A stretch of 64,000 nt of DNA, taken from Lentisphaeria bacterium UBA4640 (lineage in GTDB: Bacteria; Verrucomicrobiota; Lentisphaeria; Victivallales; UBA1829). This document shows, piece after piece, positions 43,484 to 50,915 of the stretch. The translations under genes were made by a program, and so were the position numbers. How positions within the stretch are numbered: the first letter of the stretch is position 1; each line of letters opens with the position of its first letter. The notes beneath the pieces are model-generated. The model was not told the origin of the DNA, ran no database searches, and saw only the letters and a list, made by a program, of their open reading frames with translations. The stretch lies in the NCBI GenBank assembly GCA_002405835.1, contig DHMO01000063.1, positions 1 to 64,000 on the forward strand, given 5' to 3'.

Positions 43484-44101
43484 ATGTTTAAGAAAGTCTG
43501 GACCGCGGAAATGATCGAGTCGCATATCCACATGACTCATGACAATAAAGAACCTCTCAATTCCCATTATTACGCGACCCAGTATCCAAGCGTCTACGCG
43601 GCGGCGGAACGTCTCTTCGGCTCCTGGGGCGAAGCGATCAACGCCTGCGGATTCAACTACAACGAAATCCGCAAATACAAAGTCTGGAACCGGAGCAAAG
43701 TCACCGAAACCATTCGCGAAATGGCGCAGGCGGGAAAAAACATCTCCAGCCAGAAGGCGCAGAGAGAACACAAATCCCTCTACATGGCGGCGATCCGCTA
43801 CTACCGCTCCTGGGGAAAAGCCGTCATGGCCGCCGGCATCGACTACCGCTCCGTCCGCAAACGCAGAAGCATGTCCGTAAGAGAAATCAAAGAGGAAATC
43901 CTCCGTCTCTATAAGGCAAATGTCGACCTCTCCTACTGCAACATGCGCGCGAACTACCAGTACCTCCTCGCATACGGCATGAAAAAACTCGGCGAAGGCA
44001 GCTGGGCAACCGCACGGCGCGTCTGCGGAATCAAAACGAACTACCGCATCCCCCCCGCAAAACGTCACAAAAAACGCATCGCCGTCGCTCCCGAAAACTG
44101 A
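43484..44101 (+). CDS. Helical-repeat protein, homing-endonuclease-associated-repeat-like
   Basis: 205 residues from ATG 43484; GGAG lies 12 nt upstream. Three units of about 60 residues recur. Each has a basic helix, a short His/Tyr turn, then AAxRxxxSWxxAxxAxGxxY (YAAAERLFGSWGEAINACGF, then MAAIRYYRSWGKAVMAAGID, then a divergent LLAYGMKKLGEGSWATARRV). This is the pattern of the homing endonuclease associated repeat (PF18780), a DNA-binding unit. No HNH or LAGLIDADG nuclease motif is present. The protein is strongly basic and ends in Lys/Arg, which fits DNA binding. It is probably a nucleoid or regulatory protein. It stands first in line with a kinase and RluA gene but has its own promoter. 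Confidence 0.72.
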   Translation: MFKKVWTAEMIESHIHMTHDNKEPLNSHYYATQYPSVYAAAERLFGSWGEAINACGFNYNEIRKYKVWNRSKVTETIREMAQAGKNISSQKAQREHKSLYMAAIRYYRSWGKAVMAAGIDYRSVRKRRSMSVREIKEEILRLYKANVDLSYCNMRANYQYLLAYGMKKLGEGSWATARRVCGIKTNYRIPPAKRHKKRIAVAPEN

Positions 44102-44133
44102 GCGTTTCCAGCGATACTTCCGGACGCGACATC

Positions 44134-45252
44134 ATGGCGAAATTCTGTACACGCTGCGGAAAAAACGTAAAAGCGAAAGCGGATCCGGCGGACGGTCTGC
44201 TGCACTGTCAGGAGTGCGGCGCCGCGCTCGGCTACTCCGCCTCAGCTCTGCCGCCCGGAACGGTCATCGCGGGATTCCGCATCGAAGAACCCATCGGACA
44301 CGGCGGAATGGGTGTGGTCTACCGCGCGACTCAGCTAAACCTGCAGCGTCCAGCCGCCCTCAAAATCCTCTCCGATGAACTCTCCGACGACCCCGGCTTC
44401 GTCGAAAGTTTCTTCCATGAAGCGCGCGTCGCCGCAAGTCTCATGCATCCGAATATCGTTCAGGCGTATTCCGCCGGAACAACCCGTGACGGCATCGACT
44501 ACTTCGCAATGGAGCTTATCGAGGGACGCCCCCTCAACGACCTTCTCGAAGAAAAACCGCTCAGTGTCATTTCCGCACTGCAGATTGCACTTCAGATCGC
44601 CCGCGCACTCGAATACGCGTGGAGAAAAAAATCAATGTGCCACGGCGACATCAAGCCGGAAAACATTCTGGTGACGCCGGACGGAAAAGTCAAGCTCGCC
44701 GACCTCGGACTCGCCCGTTCCGTGCACGAAGAGCGCGCAAAACGCGACGTCATGGTCACTCCGCTTTATGCCGCGCCGGAACTCATTGCAGGCAAACAGA
44801 CTGCGGCGAACCTGCGCTCGGACATGTACTCCTTCGGCGCAGCGCTGTACCATATCCTTGTCGGACACCCCCCGTTCGAGGGCGAAACCGTCGACCAGAT
44901 CTACCGGCGTCATCTCAAGGAGACCCCCATTCCGCCCATCGAATGGAATCCCGGAATTCCCCGCGAACTCTCCTCTCTCGTCATGCGCCTGCTCAGCAAA
45001 ATCCCGGAAAACCGTCCACAGAACTGGACGGAAATCGTTGCAGAACTCGAACGCATTCTCAACAGCGGGAAAAACACGGCGGGTACATCCCGCACCCCGC
45101 GCGGAATCTCCATTCTGCGGATCATGTTTTTCGCAGGCGCGGCTCTGCTGCTCATCGCTTCCGGTATTCTTGCCTACCGCTATTATCAGAAACAGAACAG
45201 ACCGCTCGACATTCCGGAACTCAATCGTCCCCTCCCCCACGGAAACGAATGA
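44134..45252 (+). CDS. Membrane-anchored Ser/Thr protein kinase with N-terminal zinc ribbon
   Basis: 372 residues. Cys5/Cys8 and Cys25/Cys28 form a zinc ribbon (FCTRCGK and CQECG). The kinase domain runs about 48-310: glycine loop GHGGMGVVYRA, Lys77 (AALKIL), Glu96, catalytic loop HGDIKPEN with Asp172, metal motif DLGLA with Asp190, and APEL. HRD is changed to HGD and DFG to DLG; PknB-like kinases of this group often carry DLG, while the loss of the Arg is less common. A single membrane helix lies near 323-345, and the short tail (PLDIPELNRPLPHGNE) would be outside. It is a Hanks-type kinase; substrates are unknown. The gene lies 32 bp after the repeat protein. Confidence 0.88.
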   Translation: MAKFCTRCGKNVKAKADPADGLLHCQECGAALGYSASALPPGTVIAGFRIEEPIGHGGMGVVYRATQLNLQRPAALKILSDELSDDPGFVESFFHEARVAASLMHPNIVQAYSAGTTRDGIDYFAMELIEGRPLNDLLEEKPLSVISALQIALQIARALEYAWRKKSMCHGDIKPENILVTPDGKVKLADLGLARSVHEERAKRDVMVTPLYAAPELIAGKQTAANLRSDMYSFGAALYHILVGHPPFEGETVDQIYRRHLKETPIPPIEWNPGIPRELSSLVMRLLSKIPENRPQNWTEIVAELERILNSGKNTAGTSRTPRGISILRIMFFAGAALLLIASGILAYRYYQKQNRPLDIPELNRPLPHGNE

Positions 45253-45259
45253 AAACGCG

Positions 45260-46219
45260 ATGACCTTTGAAGAAAAATTCAAACACCGCATTCTCTACAG
45301 TCACATTCTCCGCAGCGAACACGGAATGAATCTGACGGATTATCTCACCCGCCGTTTCCCGCGTTTCGACGCCGCCGGATGGAACATGCAGGTCCGGAAC
45401 GGAAAAGTGCAGGTCAACAATCTCCCCGCAGAACCGGAAACCCGTCTCCGCGAACACGACTGCGTGGCGTTCTTTCCGGATCCCGCGCCGGAACCGGAAG
45501 CAAATCTGCATTTCCGCACACTCTATGAGGACGAACATCTCCTGGTGTTTGAAAAGCCGGGCGATCTCTGCGTTCATCCGACCGGTCCCTTCTACCACAA
45601 CACCCTCTGGTATCAGGCAGGGTTGAAATACGGCGAAATCCGCTTTGTGAACCGGCTGGACCGCGAAACATCAGGTCTGCTTGTCGCCGCACGCACACAG
45701 CAGGCCGCGGCGGCGATGTGCGCAGCCGCGATGAAAAAAGAGTATCTGGCACTCGTCTTCGGCAACTTCGCGCAAACCGTCCGGACGCGCGGACGGCTCG
45801 TTCATGACGACTCCAGCGCCGTACCCAAGAAAAAGCGTTTTCTTCCCGGCGGTTTTTCTGAAAACGATCCCTGTTCCGCAGACACCGAGCTGATCCCGCT
45901 TCGCCGTTTCGGGGAGGATATGACGCTCGTCCGCGCCATTCCTCACACCGGACGCCAGCACCAGATCCGCGCCACACTCTTCTCGCTCGGCTTTCCGCTC
46001 GCGGGCGACAAGCTCTACGGTCCGGACGAGCGGATTTTCCTGAAGATCCGCTCACAGACCATCTCCGATGCCGACCGCGCACTGTTGCGTCTCCCGGCTC
46101 AGGCGCTGCATTCGGAGCGTCTGGAATTCCGCCATCCGTTCCGCGACAAGCAGATCCGATGCATATCTCCGATGCCCGAATCGTGGGAAAAACTCGAAAA
46201 ACAGGAAACAATTCAGTAA
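45260..46219 (+). CDS. RluA family RNA pseudouridine synthase
   Basis: 319 residues from ATG 45260, 7 nt after the kinase stop. It converts uridine to pseudouridine in rRNA or tRNA. Residues about 1-70 form an S4-like RNA-binding part (MNLTDYLTRRFPRFDAAGW, then VQVNNLPAEPET). The catalytic domain has LLVFEKPGDLCVHPTG and the RluA motif VNRLDRETSGLLV, with the catalytic Asp in RLDRETSG. IPHTGRQHQIRATLFSLG and LAGDKLYG are also standard. The target uridine cannot be told from the sequence, so RluA, RluC or RluD is not chosen. The ribosome site is weak, suggesting coupling with the kinase gene. Confidence 0.9.
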   Translation: MTFEEKFKHRILYSHILRSEHGMNLTDYLTRRFPRFDAAGWNMQVRNGKVQVNNLPAEPETRLREHDCVAFFPDPAPEPEANLHFRTLYEDEHLLVFEKPGDLCVHPTGPFYHNTLWYQAGLKYGEIRFVNRLDRETSGLLVAARTQQAAAAMCAAAMKKEYLALVFGNFAQTVRTRGRLVHDDSSAVPKKKRFLPGGFSENDPCSADTELIPLRRFGEDMTLVRAIPHTGRQHQIRATLFSLGFPLAGDKLYGPDERIFLKIRSQTISDADRALLRLPAQALHSERLEFRHPFRDKQIRCISPMPESWEKLEKQETIQ

Positions 46220-46297
46220 CCGTTCCTGTTTAACGGATATTTTTCAGTTCAAACGCAACTTTTTTACACGAATATCGATTTTTTTTCTGTTTTCCTG

Positions 46298-46325
46298 TTG
46301 AAAATACGGAAATATGATTTATTAT
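46298..46325 (+). promoter_or_regulatory. Promoter for the GcvH-like gene
   Basis: TTGAAA (46298-46303) and TATTAT (46320-46325), 16 bp apart. Confidence 0.55.
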
Positions 46326-46367
46326 TTCAGCATAACGAAAGGAACCAAACGCGGAGGAACGCAAAAC

Positions 46368-46736
46368 ATGAAATACTACTCTAAAGGACATCAGTGGGTC
46401 AAACTGGACGGTGACGACGCAATCGTCGGCATCACAGCATTTGCCGCAAACGAACTTGGCGACATCTCCTATGCAGAGCTCCCCCGGGAAGGCTCCGACG
46501 TCATCGTCGGCGACACGCTCGGAATTGTGGAATCGGTCACGGAATCTTCCAACGTCTATTCTCCCGTCAGCGGAACGGTCATCGCTATCAACCACAATCT
46601 GGACGATGATCCGGGCATCATCAACCGCTCACCCGAGGACAAAGGCTGGATCTGCAAACTTGAGAATATCGACCTTGCCGAATTCGACGACCTTATGGAA
46701 GAAGCGGACTACAAGAAGTATCTGAACACGCTTTAA
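46368..46736 (+). CDS. GcvH-like protein lacking the lipoyl-lysine
   Basis: 122 residues from ATG 46368, with GGAGG 10 nt upstream. The fold is glycine cleavage H protein throughout: HQWVKLDGDDAIVGITAFAA, ELGDISYAELP, VGDTLGIVESV, then NVYSPVSGTVIAINHNL and DKGWICKLE. The site that should read ESVKAxSxVYSP reads ESVTESSNVYSP, so the lipoylated lysine is Thr58 (codon ACG at 46539-46541). Without that Lys it cannot carry the aminomethyl group in the glycine cleavage reaction. No gcvT, gcvP, lpd or lipoate ligase gene is nearby. It has its own promoter and no close partner. It may be a repurposed H protein; an isolated base error would need more than one change (ACG to AAG is a single change), so sequencing error is possible. 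Confidence 0.88.
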   Translation: MKYYSKGHQWVKLDGDDAIVGITAFAANELGDISYAELPREGSDVIVGDTLGIVESVTESSNVYSPVSGTVIAINHNLDDDPGIINRSPEDKGWICKLENIDLAEFDDLMEEADYKKYLNTL

Positions 46737-46750
46737 GCTCAACAGTTTTC

Positions 46751-46804
46751 CGTTTCCGGCGCTCCTCCGCGGCACCGGAAACGCATCCCCGGGTTCAACC
46801 CGGG
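46751..46804 (+). terminator. Two consecutive hairpins after the GcvH-like gene
   Basis: CGTTTCCGG (46751-46759) pairs with CCGGAAACG (46775-46783); then CCCGGG (46788-46793) pairs with CCCGGG (46799-46804), 5-nt loop, followed by TTATTCT. The lack of a long T-run makes termination likely but not certain. Confidence 0.5.
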
Positions 46805-46825
46805 TTATTCTCCCCTGCCTGAAAA

Positions 46826-47602
46826 TCAGCAGAAATTCTCCGCAAACGCCCGGTGCACCGCCTTGTCTCCGTACTTATCCTCAGCGGACGCCAGCTCATC
46901 CTGCGTATAATGCGAACGCACCGTCTGCACGGTCAGCTGTTTTCCCGAGACTGAAAAATAAACCCGCCACGTCCGGCAGCCGATGCTCCAGCCGCCCTCC
47001 GGCTCTTCACTGACACGCTTGCGGCGGCGGTTGAACGGGTCGAATGCCAGCTGAACGGAACAGAAATTCTCCAGATCCGGTCCGCCCTGCCCGCGCAGCC
47101 ACTCGATCCGCGCCATTGCTTCAGGCGTATATTCAATGGAATATTTGTCCGCCTCCGCTTCATCAAGCCAGGCGACACGCGACGCGGGGAATGCATCCGC
47201 CGCCGGAATATACGGTTTGATGTCCAGTATGGGCGTACCGTCGAGCAGGTCGCTGTCGCGCACGTAAAGTTTGTTTTTCTCCACGCGGACGAGTTCAACA
47301 CAGCTCATGCCGATCGGATTCGGACGGTACGGCGCGCGGGTCGCCAGCGTGCTGACGCGCCGTCCGCCGGGCGAGACGGGCGGCTGAATGAAGGGACGCC
47401 AGCCGGAATTCAGGTGAAAACAGAAAATCACCCAGATGCGCTCCACTCCGTTAAGGTCGCGGCAGGCTTCTGCGAGTCGCGGGTCCTCCGTATTCAGCAC
47501 AATCACCCCGGAGTTATCCGCGAACGCGCCCTGACGCGGCGTTTCAAAGCGGTACTTGCGCGGACACGAGAAAACGCCGATGGGGTCAAATTCAAATTTC
47601 AT
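46826..47602 (-). CDS. trmO: tRNA (t6A37) N6-methyltransferase TrmO-like
   Basis: 258 residues. The TsaA/TrmO family uses S-adenosylmethionine to methylate t6A at position 37 of some tRNAs. The N-terminal beta-barrel has IGVFSCPRKYRFETPRQGAF, IWVIFCFHLN, RVSTLATRAPYRPNPIGMS and DLLDGTPILDIKPYIPAADA; these are the hallmark motifs. The C-terminal 100 residues (VQLAFDPFNRRRKRVSEE, WRVYFSVSG) are the small domain seen in longer family members. The gene ends 89 nt from the GcvH-like gene (convergent) and starts 9 nt after a small unknown gene on the same strand. Identification is strong; the symbol assumes orthology with E. coli TrmO. Confidence 0.88.
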   Translation of the reverse strand: MKFEFDPIGVFSCPRKYRFETPRQGAFADNSGVIVLNTEDPRLAEACRDLNGVERIWVIFCFHLNSGWRPFIQPPVSPGGRRVSTLATRAPYRPNPIGMSCVELVRVEKNKLYVRDSDLLDGTPILDIKPYIPAADAFPASRVAWLDEAEADKYSIEYTPEAMARIEWLRGQGGPDLENFCSVQLAFDPFNRRRKRVSEEPEGGWSIGCRTWRVYFSVSGKQLTVQTVRSHYTQDELASAEDKYGDKAVHRAFAENFC

Positions 47603-47611
47603 TTCCGCATC

Positions 47612-47926
47612 TCAAAAAAGCCCGAGATCAGGCGTGTAATATTTTTCCGGTTCCGGCAGTTCCCCGCCCTCATCATCGGTAAAGCGGACTTCGCGCAGAT
47701 GCGTGCGTATCACCGGCTGATGATACCGTTCCTCCACCGAAGGTGTATTAAGTGTCACATACGCGGTGCTTTTCATCCGCGCGTCCGATGTAAGCCCGAG
47801 CCGTTTCATCGTAACGAGCAGATTCCGCTGCTGACGGTTCAGCCCGTCGCGCACGTCGGGCAGCGAATCCATCAGCCGCCGGTACGCGGTGGGATCGCGC
47901 ATTTTCAGTTCTTCAAATTCATCCAT
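47612..47926 (-). CDS. Small protein of unknown function
   Basis: 104 residues from ATG 47926; a GGAGG ribosome site 5 nt upstream fixes this start over an in-frame ATG at 47938, which would swallow the site. The ATG overlaps the stop of the DUF4143 ATPase gene by 1 nt (TGATG), so the two are coupled. The N-terminus is acidic and helical (MDEFEELKMRDPTAYRRLM); the middle has LNRQQRNLLVTMKRLGLTSD and the end is charged with EKYYTPDLGLF. No known family is recognised. It lies 9 nt before trmO. Its role beside an ATPase and a tRNA methylase is not clear. Confidence 0.65.
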   Translation of the reverse strand: MDEFEELKMRDPTAYRRLMDSLPDVRDGLNRQQRNLLVTMKRLGLTSDARMKSTAYVTLNTPSVEERYHQPVIRTHLREVRFTDDEGGELPEPEKYYTPDLGLF

Positions 47927-49155
47927 CAGAGCCTCCATGCGGGAATTGCGCGCACGTTATCGCGGAGAAACTGAACTTCCGGAAACAGACTGATGAGAGC
48001 CCCCATTCCGACAGGCTGACCAAAATGAGAGAGTTTTGCAAACGCTTTGACGTCATCTTTCTTCAGCGTCGCGGCTTTTTTGAATTCCACTGGATAAAGC
48101 GTTCCGTTCTGCTGGATGATCAAATCAATTTCATTGTCCTCACGATCACGGTAATAGAAGAAATCCGGAGCTTCACCGGTATTCGTATAGCTTTTCAGAA
48201 TTTCGGCAAAACACCAGGACTCAAAGATATGTCCGGCGGCGGCGCCGTTCATCAGCGTTTCCGGAGAGCTCCAGCCGGAAAGGAAAGCGATAAGTCCGGT
48301 ATCCAGCATATAGACTTTCGGCGTGGAAATCATCTGCTTCATGCGATTGCGTCCGAAAGGATAGAGCAACTTCACCAATCCGGATGTTTCGAGAATGGAA
48401 AGCCAGCTTTTCACAGTCGGCTGTGAGACCTCCGCATCGCGGGAAAGGCTTGAGCAGTTAAGAAGCTGTCCGCTCCGTGCGGCAACTGCCCGCAGAAACA
48501 TGTAGAAGCGGTGTTCATCAGCAACCTGCGTCAGCTCGCGCACATCACGGGAAAGATAGGTTTGCAGATAGGATTGGTAGAAGGACTGCCAGAATTTTTC
48601 CGGCGCGGAAACCGTTACAAGTCCGGGAAACGAACCGCGCCAGATCTCCGTAAAAACTTTCAGAGGGGAAACCGCCGGCTCCGGAGTTTCAAATGACCGG
48701 TCCGGAAGGAAGGCTCCGCTGTCTCTACCCGCAAGCTCCGCATGGGAAAAACCGTAAAGGGAAAAAATTCCGATTCTCCCCGCCAGAGACTCACTGACAT
48801 TTTTCATCATTTCAAACTGCTGGGAACCAGTCAGCCAGAACAAGCCGTGCGCGTGTTCCGGATCGGAAATCCGCGCTTCGTCGATCTGCTGTTTGATGTA
48901 CGGAAGAAGTTCCGGAGCATACTGAATCTCATCAATAATCACCGGAGGCGGATTGTTGGCGAGAAACAGCCGGGGGTCTTCCTTTGCCTGCATCCGGATA
49001 TCCGGCGGATCAAGCGAAACAAACCGCCGTTCCGTTTCTGCAATGTTACGCAGAAACGTTGTCTTCCCGACTTGCCGGGAGCCAGTCACCAGCAAAGCGG
49101 GATAAAAACCATTCGCCTCCAGAAACGCGTTCTTCAGATTCCGTTGAATATACAT
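47926..49155 (-). CDS. AAA ATPase with DUF4143 domain
   Basis: 409 residues. The N-terminal AAA_14 ATPase has the P-loop VTGSRQVGKTT, the Walker B VIIDEIQYAPELLPYIK and the sensor LTGSQQF. DUF4143 follows from about 200 (LSRDVRELTQVADEHRFYMF, then VKLLYPFGRNRMKQMISTPK, then LYPVEFKKAA, nuclease-like in shape). These ATPases are scattered, often horizontally acquired genes of unclear role, sometimes toxin-antitoxin or defence linked. GAGGG lies 6 nt before ATG 49155, inside the 3' arm of a long inverted repeat, so translation may be controlled. It ends coupled with the small gene at 47926. Confidence 0.88.
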   Translation of the reverse strand: MYIQRNLKNAFLEANGFYPALLVTGSRQVGKTTFLRNIAETERRFVSLDPPDIRMQAKEDPRLFLANNPPPVIIDEIQYAPELLPYIKQQIDEARISDPEHAHGLFWLTGSQQFEMMKNVSESLAGRIGIFSLYGFSHAELAGRDSGAFLPDRSFETPEPAVSPLKVFTEIWRGSFPGLVTVSAPEKFWQSFYQSYLQTYLSRDVRELTQVADEHRFYMFLRAVAARSGQLLNCSSLSRDAEVSQPTVKSWLSILETSGLVKLLYPFGRNRMKQMISTPKVYMLDTGLIAFLSGWSSPETLMNGAAAGHIFESWCFAEILKSYTNTGEAPDFFYYRDREDNEIDLIIQQNGTLYPVEFKKAATLKKDDVKAFAKLSHFGQPVGMGALISLFPEVQFLRDNVRAIPAWRL

Positions 49156-49157
49156 AA

Positions 49158-49201
49158 AAATCCCTCAAATTTAAAATTGCATTTTAAATATAGAGGGATT
49201 T
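49158..49201 (-). promoter_or_regulatory. Nested inverted repeat sequestering the ATPase ribosome site
   Basis: AAATCCCTC (49158-49166) pairs with GAGGGATTT (49193-49201), and inside it ATTTAAAAT pairs with ATTTTAAAT around a 3-nt loop. On the minus strand the 3' arm holds GAGGG just before the ATG at 49155. Confidence 0.65.
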
Positions 49202-49230
49202 CTATTTTTTTCAAGCCCCGGAAATATTTT

Positions 49231-49896
49231 TCAGTCCGAGTATTTTTCCAGCAGTTCCGCGGACGGGGAGACAACAAAGAACGAATCGCCAAATGCCTTG
49301 CCCGTTTTCAGCTTCTTGTCGCGGATAATCCACAGCTCGCGCTCCGCATCAAAGGAGTCGCCTTTCCGGCGGACGGGCATATTGCGGTGCATGTAATAAT
49401 ATGCTCCGCCTTCCAGACGCTCAACACGGCTCAGAATATAAACTTTCTTTCCCTGCGCTTCCTGCTCAAGGCAATACTCAAACAGCGGACGGAGCGAAGT
49501 CTTCGCGTTCCTGCGCGCAAAAATGCCTGCGTCAATCGAAGTAAACGTCAGAGCCAGCGACGCCAGGAACAGCGCAAGTGCGGAGCTTCCGCGCATCCGC
49601 GGCAGAAGCGACAGCGCTCCCGCAACAAGCGCAAGCAGCGGATATACGCGCAGCCAGCCCGGAGCAAGAATCAGCAGAACCACCGCAAACACCATCACCG
49701 CGGCAGTCAGAAACGGACGGCCGTTCAAACGCGGAACAAGGTAGTCGGATTCCAGAAACATCTCTGCGGAAATTCCGGCGACGCGGCTTTCATCCCCGCT
49801 TGCAATCTCGCGGCAGGCGAGTCCGGTAAACGAAATCAGTGCGGCGAAAATCAGCAGAAGCAGGAAACAGCGGCGGGTATCAGAAACAGAATTCAT
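49231..49896 (-). pseudogene. ArnT-like glycosyltransferase fragment with internal deletion
   Basis: 221 residues. The start (ATG 49896, AGGAGG 6 nt upstream) and first 60 residues are a normal GT-C/ArnT beginning: a membrane helix, then SGDESRVAGISAEMF with the catalytic Asp-Glu, and YLVPRLNGRPFL. In ArnT-type enzymes LNGRPFL is followed by EKPPLYYW and many helices. Here it jumps straight to TAAVMVFAVVLLILA and a C-terminal-type tail (TSLRPLFEYCLEQEAQGKKV). So about 300 residues are missing. The jump occurs exactly at a 19-bp sequence repeated 203 bp away, which suggests recombination. It is not expected to be active. Confidence 0.6.
49707..49725 (-). repeat. Direct repeat, copy 1 (19 bp)
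   Basis: On the plus strand TCAGAAACGGACGGCCGTT, identical to 49910-49928. It lies at the junction of the internal deletion in the downstream glycosyltransferase fragment. Confidence 0.9.
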
Positions 49897-49909
49897 CTCG
49901 CGCCTCCTC

Positions 49910-49928
49910 TCAGAAACGGACGGCCGTT
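49910..49928 (-). repeat. Direct repeat, copy 2 (19 bp)
   Basis: Perfect copy of 49707-49725, 203 bp away, at the 3' end of the upstream glycosyltransferase fragment and just before the second gene's ribosome site. Confidence 0.9.
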
Positions 49929-50754
49929 ACGCCGCCGGCCCGGTGAACTTCCGCATGATGAAATACCAGAACGGCTGCGGCTTGCGGTCGTAAGTCGCCG
50001 AGGTGAAACGTTTCCAGTGTTCCTCCTCCAGAAAATAACGCCAGAAATCAGGTTCCGCTTCATGGATCGCAAGGCTCCACGGGAGCGCAACCAGAGCGGC
50101 GGCGCCAAGCGCAGTCACGCCGTAGATGAAAATGCGTTTCCATTCGCGGCGGAGCATCAGGAACGGCACAAGAACAATTGCGGGAACCACCACGCCGAGC
50201 CCGCCCTTTATCAAAAATCCGAAGCCGGCGAACACTCCCGCACAAATCAGAAACGCGGCTTCTTTCCAGAACGCTTTCCGGTTATGCCATGCGAGGAAAC
50301 CGAAAACGACCGCTCCGGTCAGCGCGGCGGTCAGCTGCATGTCCAGAACCGCAAACGTCCCGACGCCGAAGACCAGTCCGAAGGTCAGAAAGATTCCCGC
50401 GCTCAGAAACGCAAACGCGCGGTCGCGGGAAATTGCACGGGCGAGCAGAAAAATCAGCGCGGCGGTCAGCAGCGACGCCAGAGCAGATGGCAACCGCAGA
50501 GCAAACGCATTCTCCCCGAACAGGGAAAATGAGACGGCGGTCAGCTGGTAGCCCGGCGCGGGCTTTTCAAAATAGCGGATTCCGAGCATCTTCGGCGTAA
50601 CCCAGTCGCCGGTTTCGATCATTTCGCGCGGAATTTCCGCATAGCGGTACTCATCCGGACGCAACATCGGGCGGCACGCCAGCGGTGCAAGGTAGGCCAG
50701 GACGTAAACGGCGGCGAGAATCCAGAGGATTCCACTTACTTTCAGCAGTTTCAT
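49927..50754 (-). pseudogene. ArnT/PMT-like glycosyltransferase, C-terminally truncated
   Basis: 275 residues; family members have about 500-600. MKLLKVSGILWILAAVYVLA begins with a membrane helix, followed by MLRPDEYRYAEIPREMIETG with the Asp-Glu catalytic pair, GIRYFEKPAPGYQLTA, and several helices. GT-C enzymes of this kind transfer a sugar from a lipid carrier at the periplasmic side. The sequence keeps to the family pattern up to RKPQPFWYFI and then ends after MRKFTGPAA, with the stop inside the 19-bp repeat. The normal continuation (about 250 residues of helices and tail) is absent, although a tail of that kind is found in the next fragment. A possible -10 (TATAGT) lies near 50790. Confidence 0.65.
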
Positions 50755-50859
50755 GGCTCAGTACTCCATTGTTTGTTTGCTGCGATACTATAACGCGGGA
50801 TTTCCGGATTTCCACAAAATGGAAAATTAAGTTTTCTTCATGAAAATTTCAAACGACAC

Positions 50860-50887
50860 TTGCTCTGCAACGATTGTAGAGTATTAT
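50860..50887 (+). promoter_or_regulatory. Promoter for the MATE-MerR pair
   Basis: TTGCTC (50860-50865) and TATTAT (50882-50887), 16 bp apart. MerR-type activators usually need 19-bp spacing, so this one may be constitutive, or the regulator may act elsewhere. Confidence 0.5.
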
Positions 50888-50915
50888 ATTACCCCCATAC
50901 ACGAAAGGATGTTTT

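Noticed and set aside
46788..46804. Second T-arm-like GGGTTCAACCC
   Set aside because: Only a short hairpin; no tRNA can be folded from the flanks.
48742..50532. 596-codon plus-strand open frame opposite the ATPase and glycosyltransferases
   Set aside because: Very basic, low-complexity translation with no domains; minus-strand genes explain the region.
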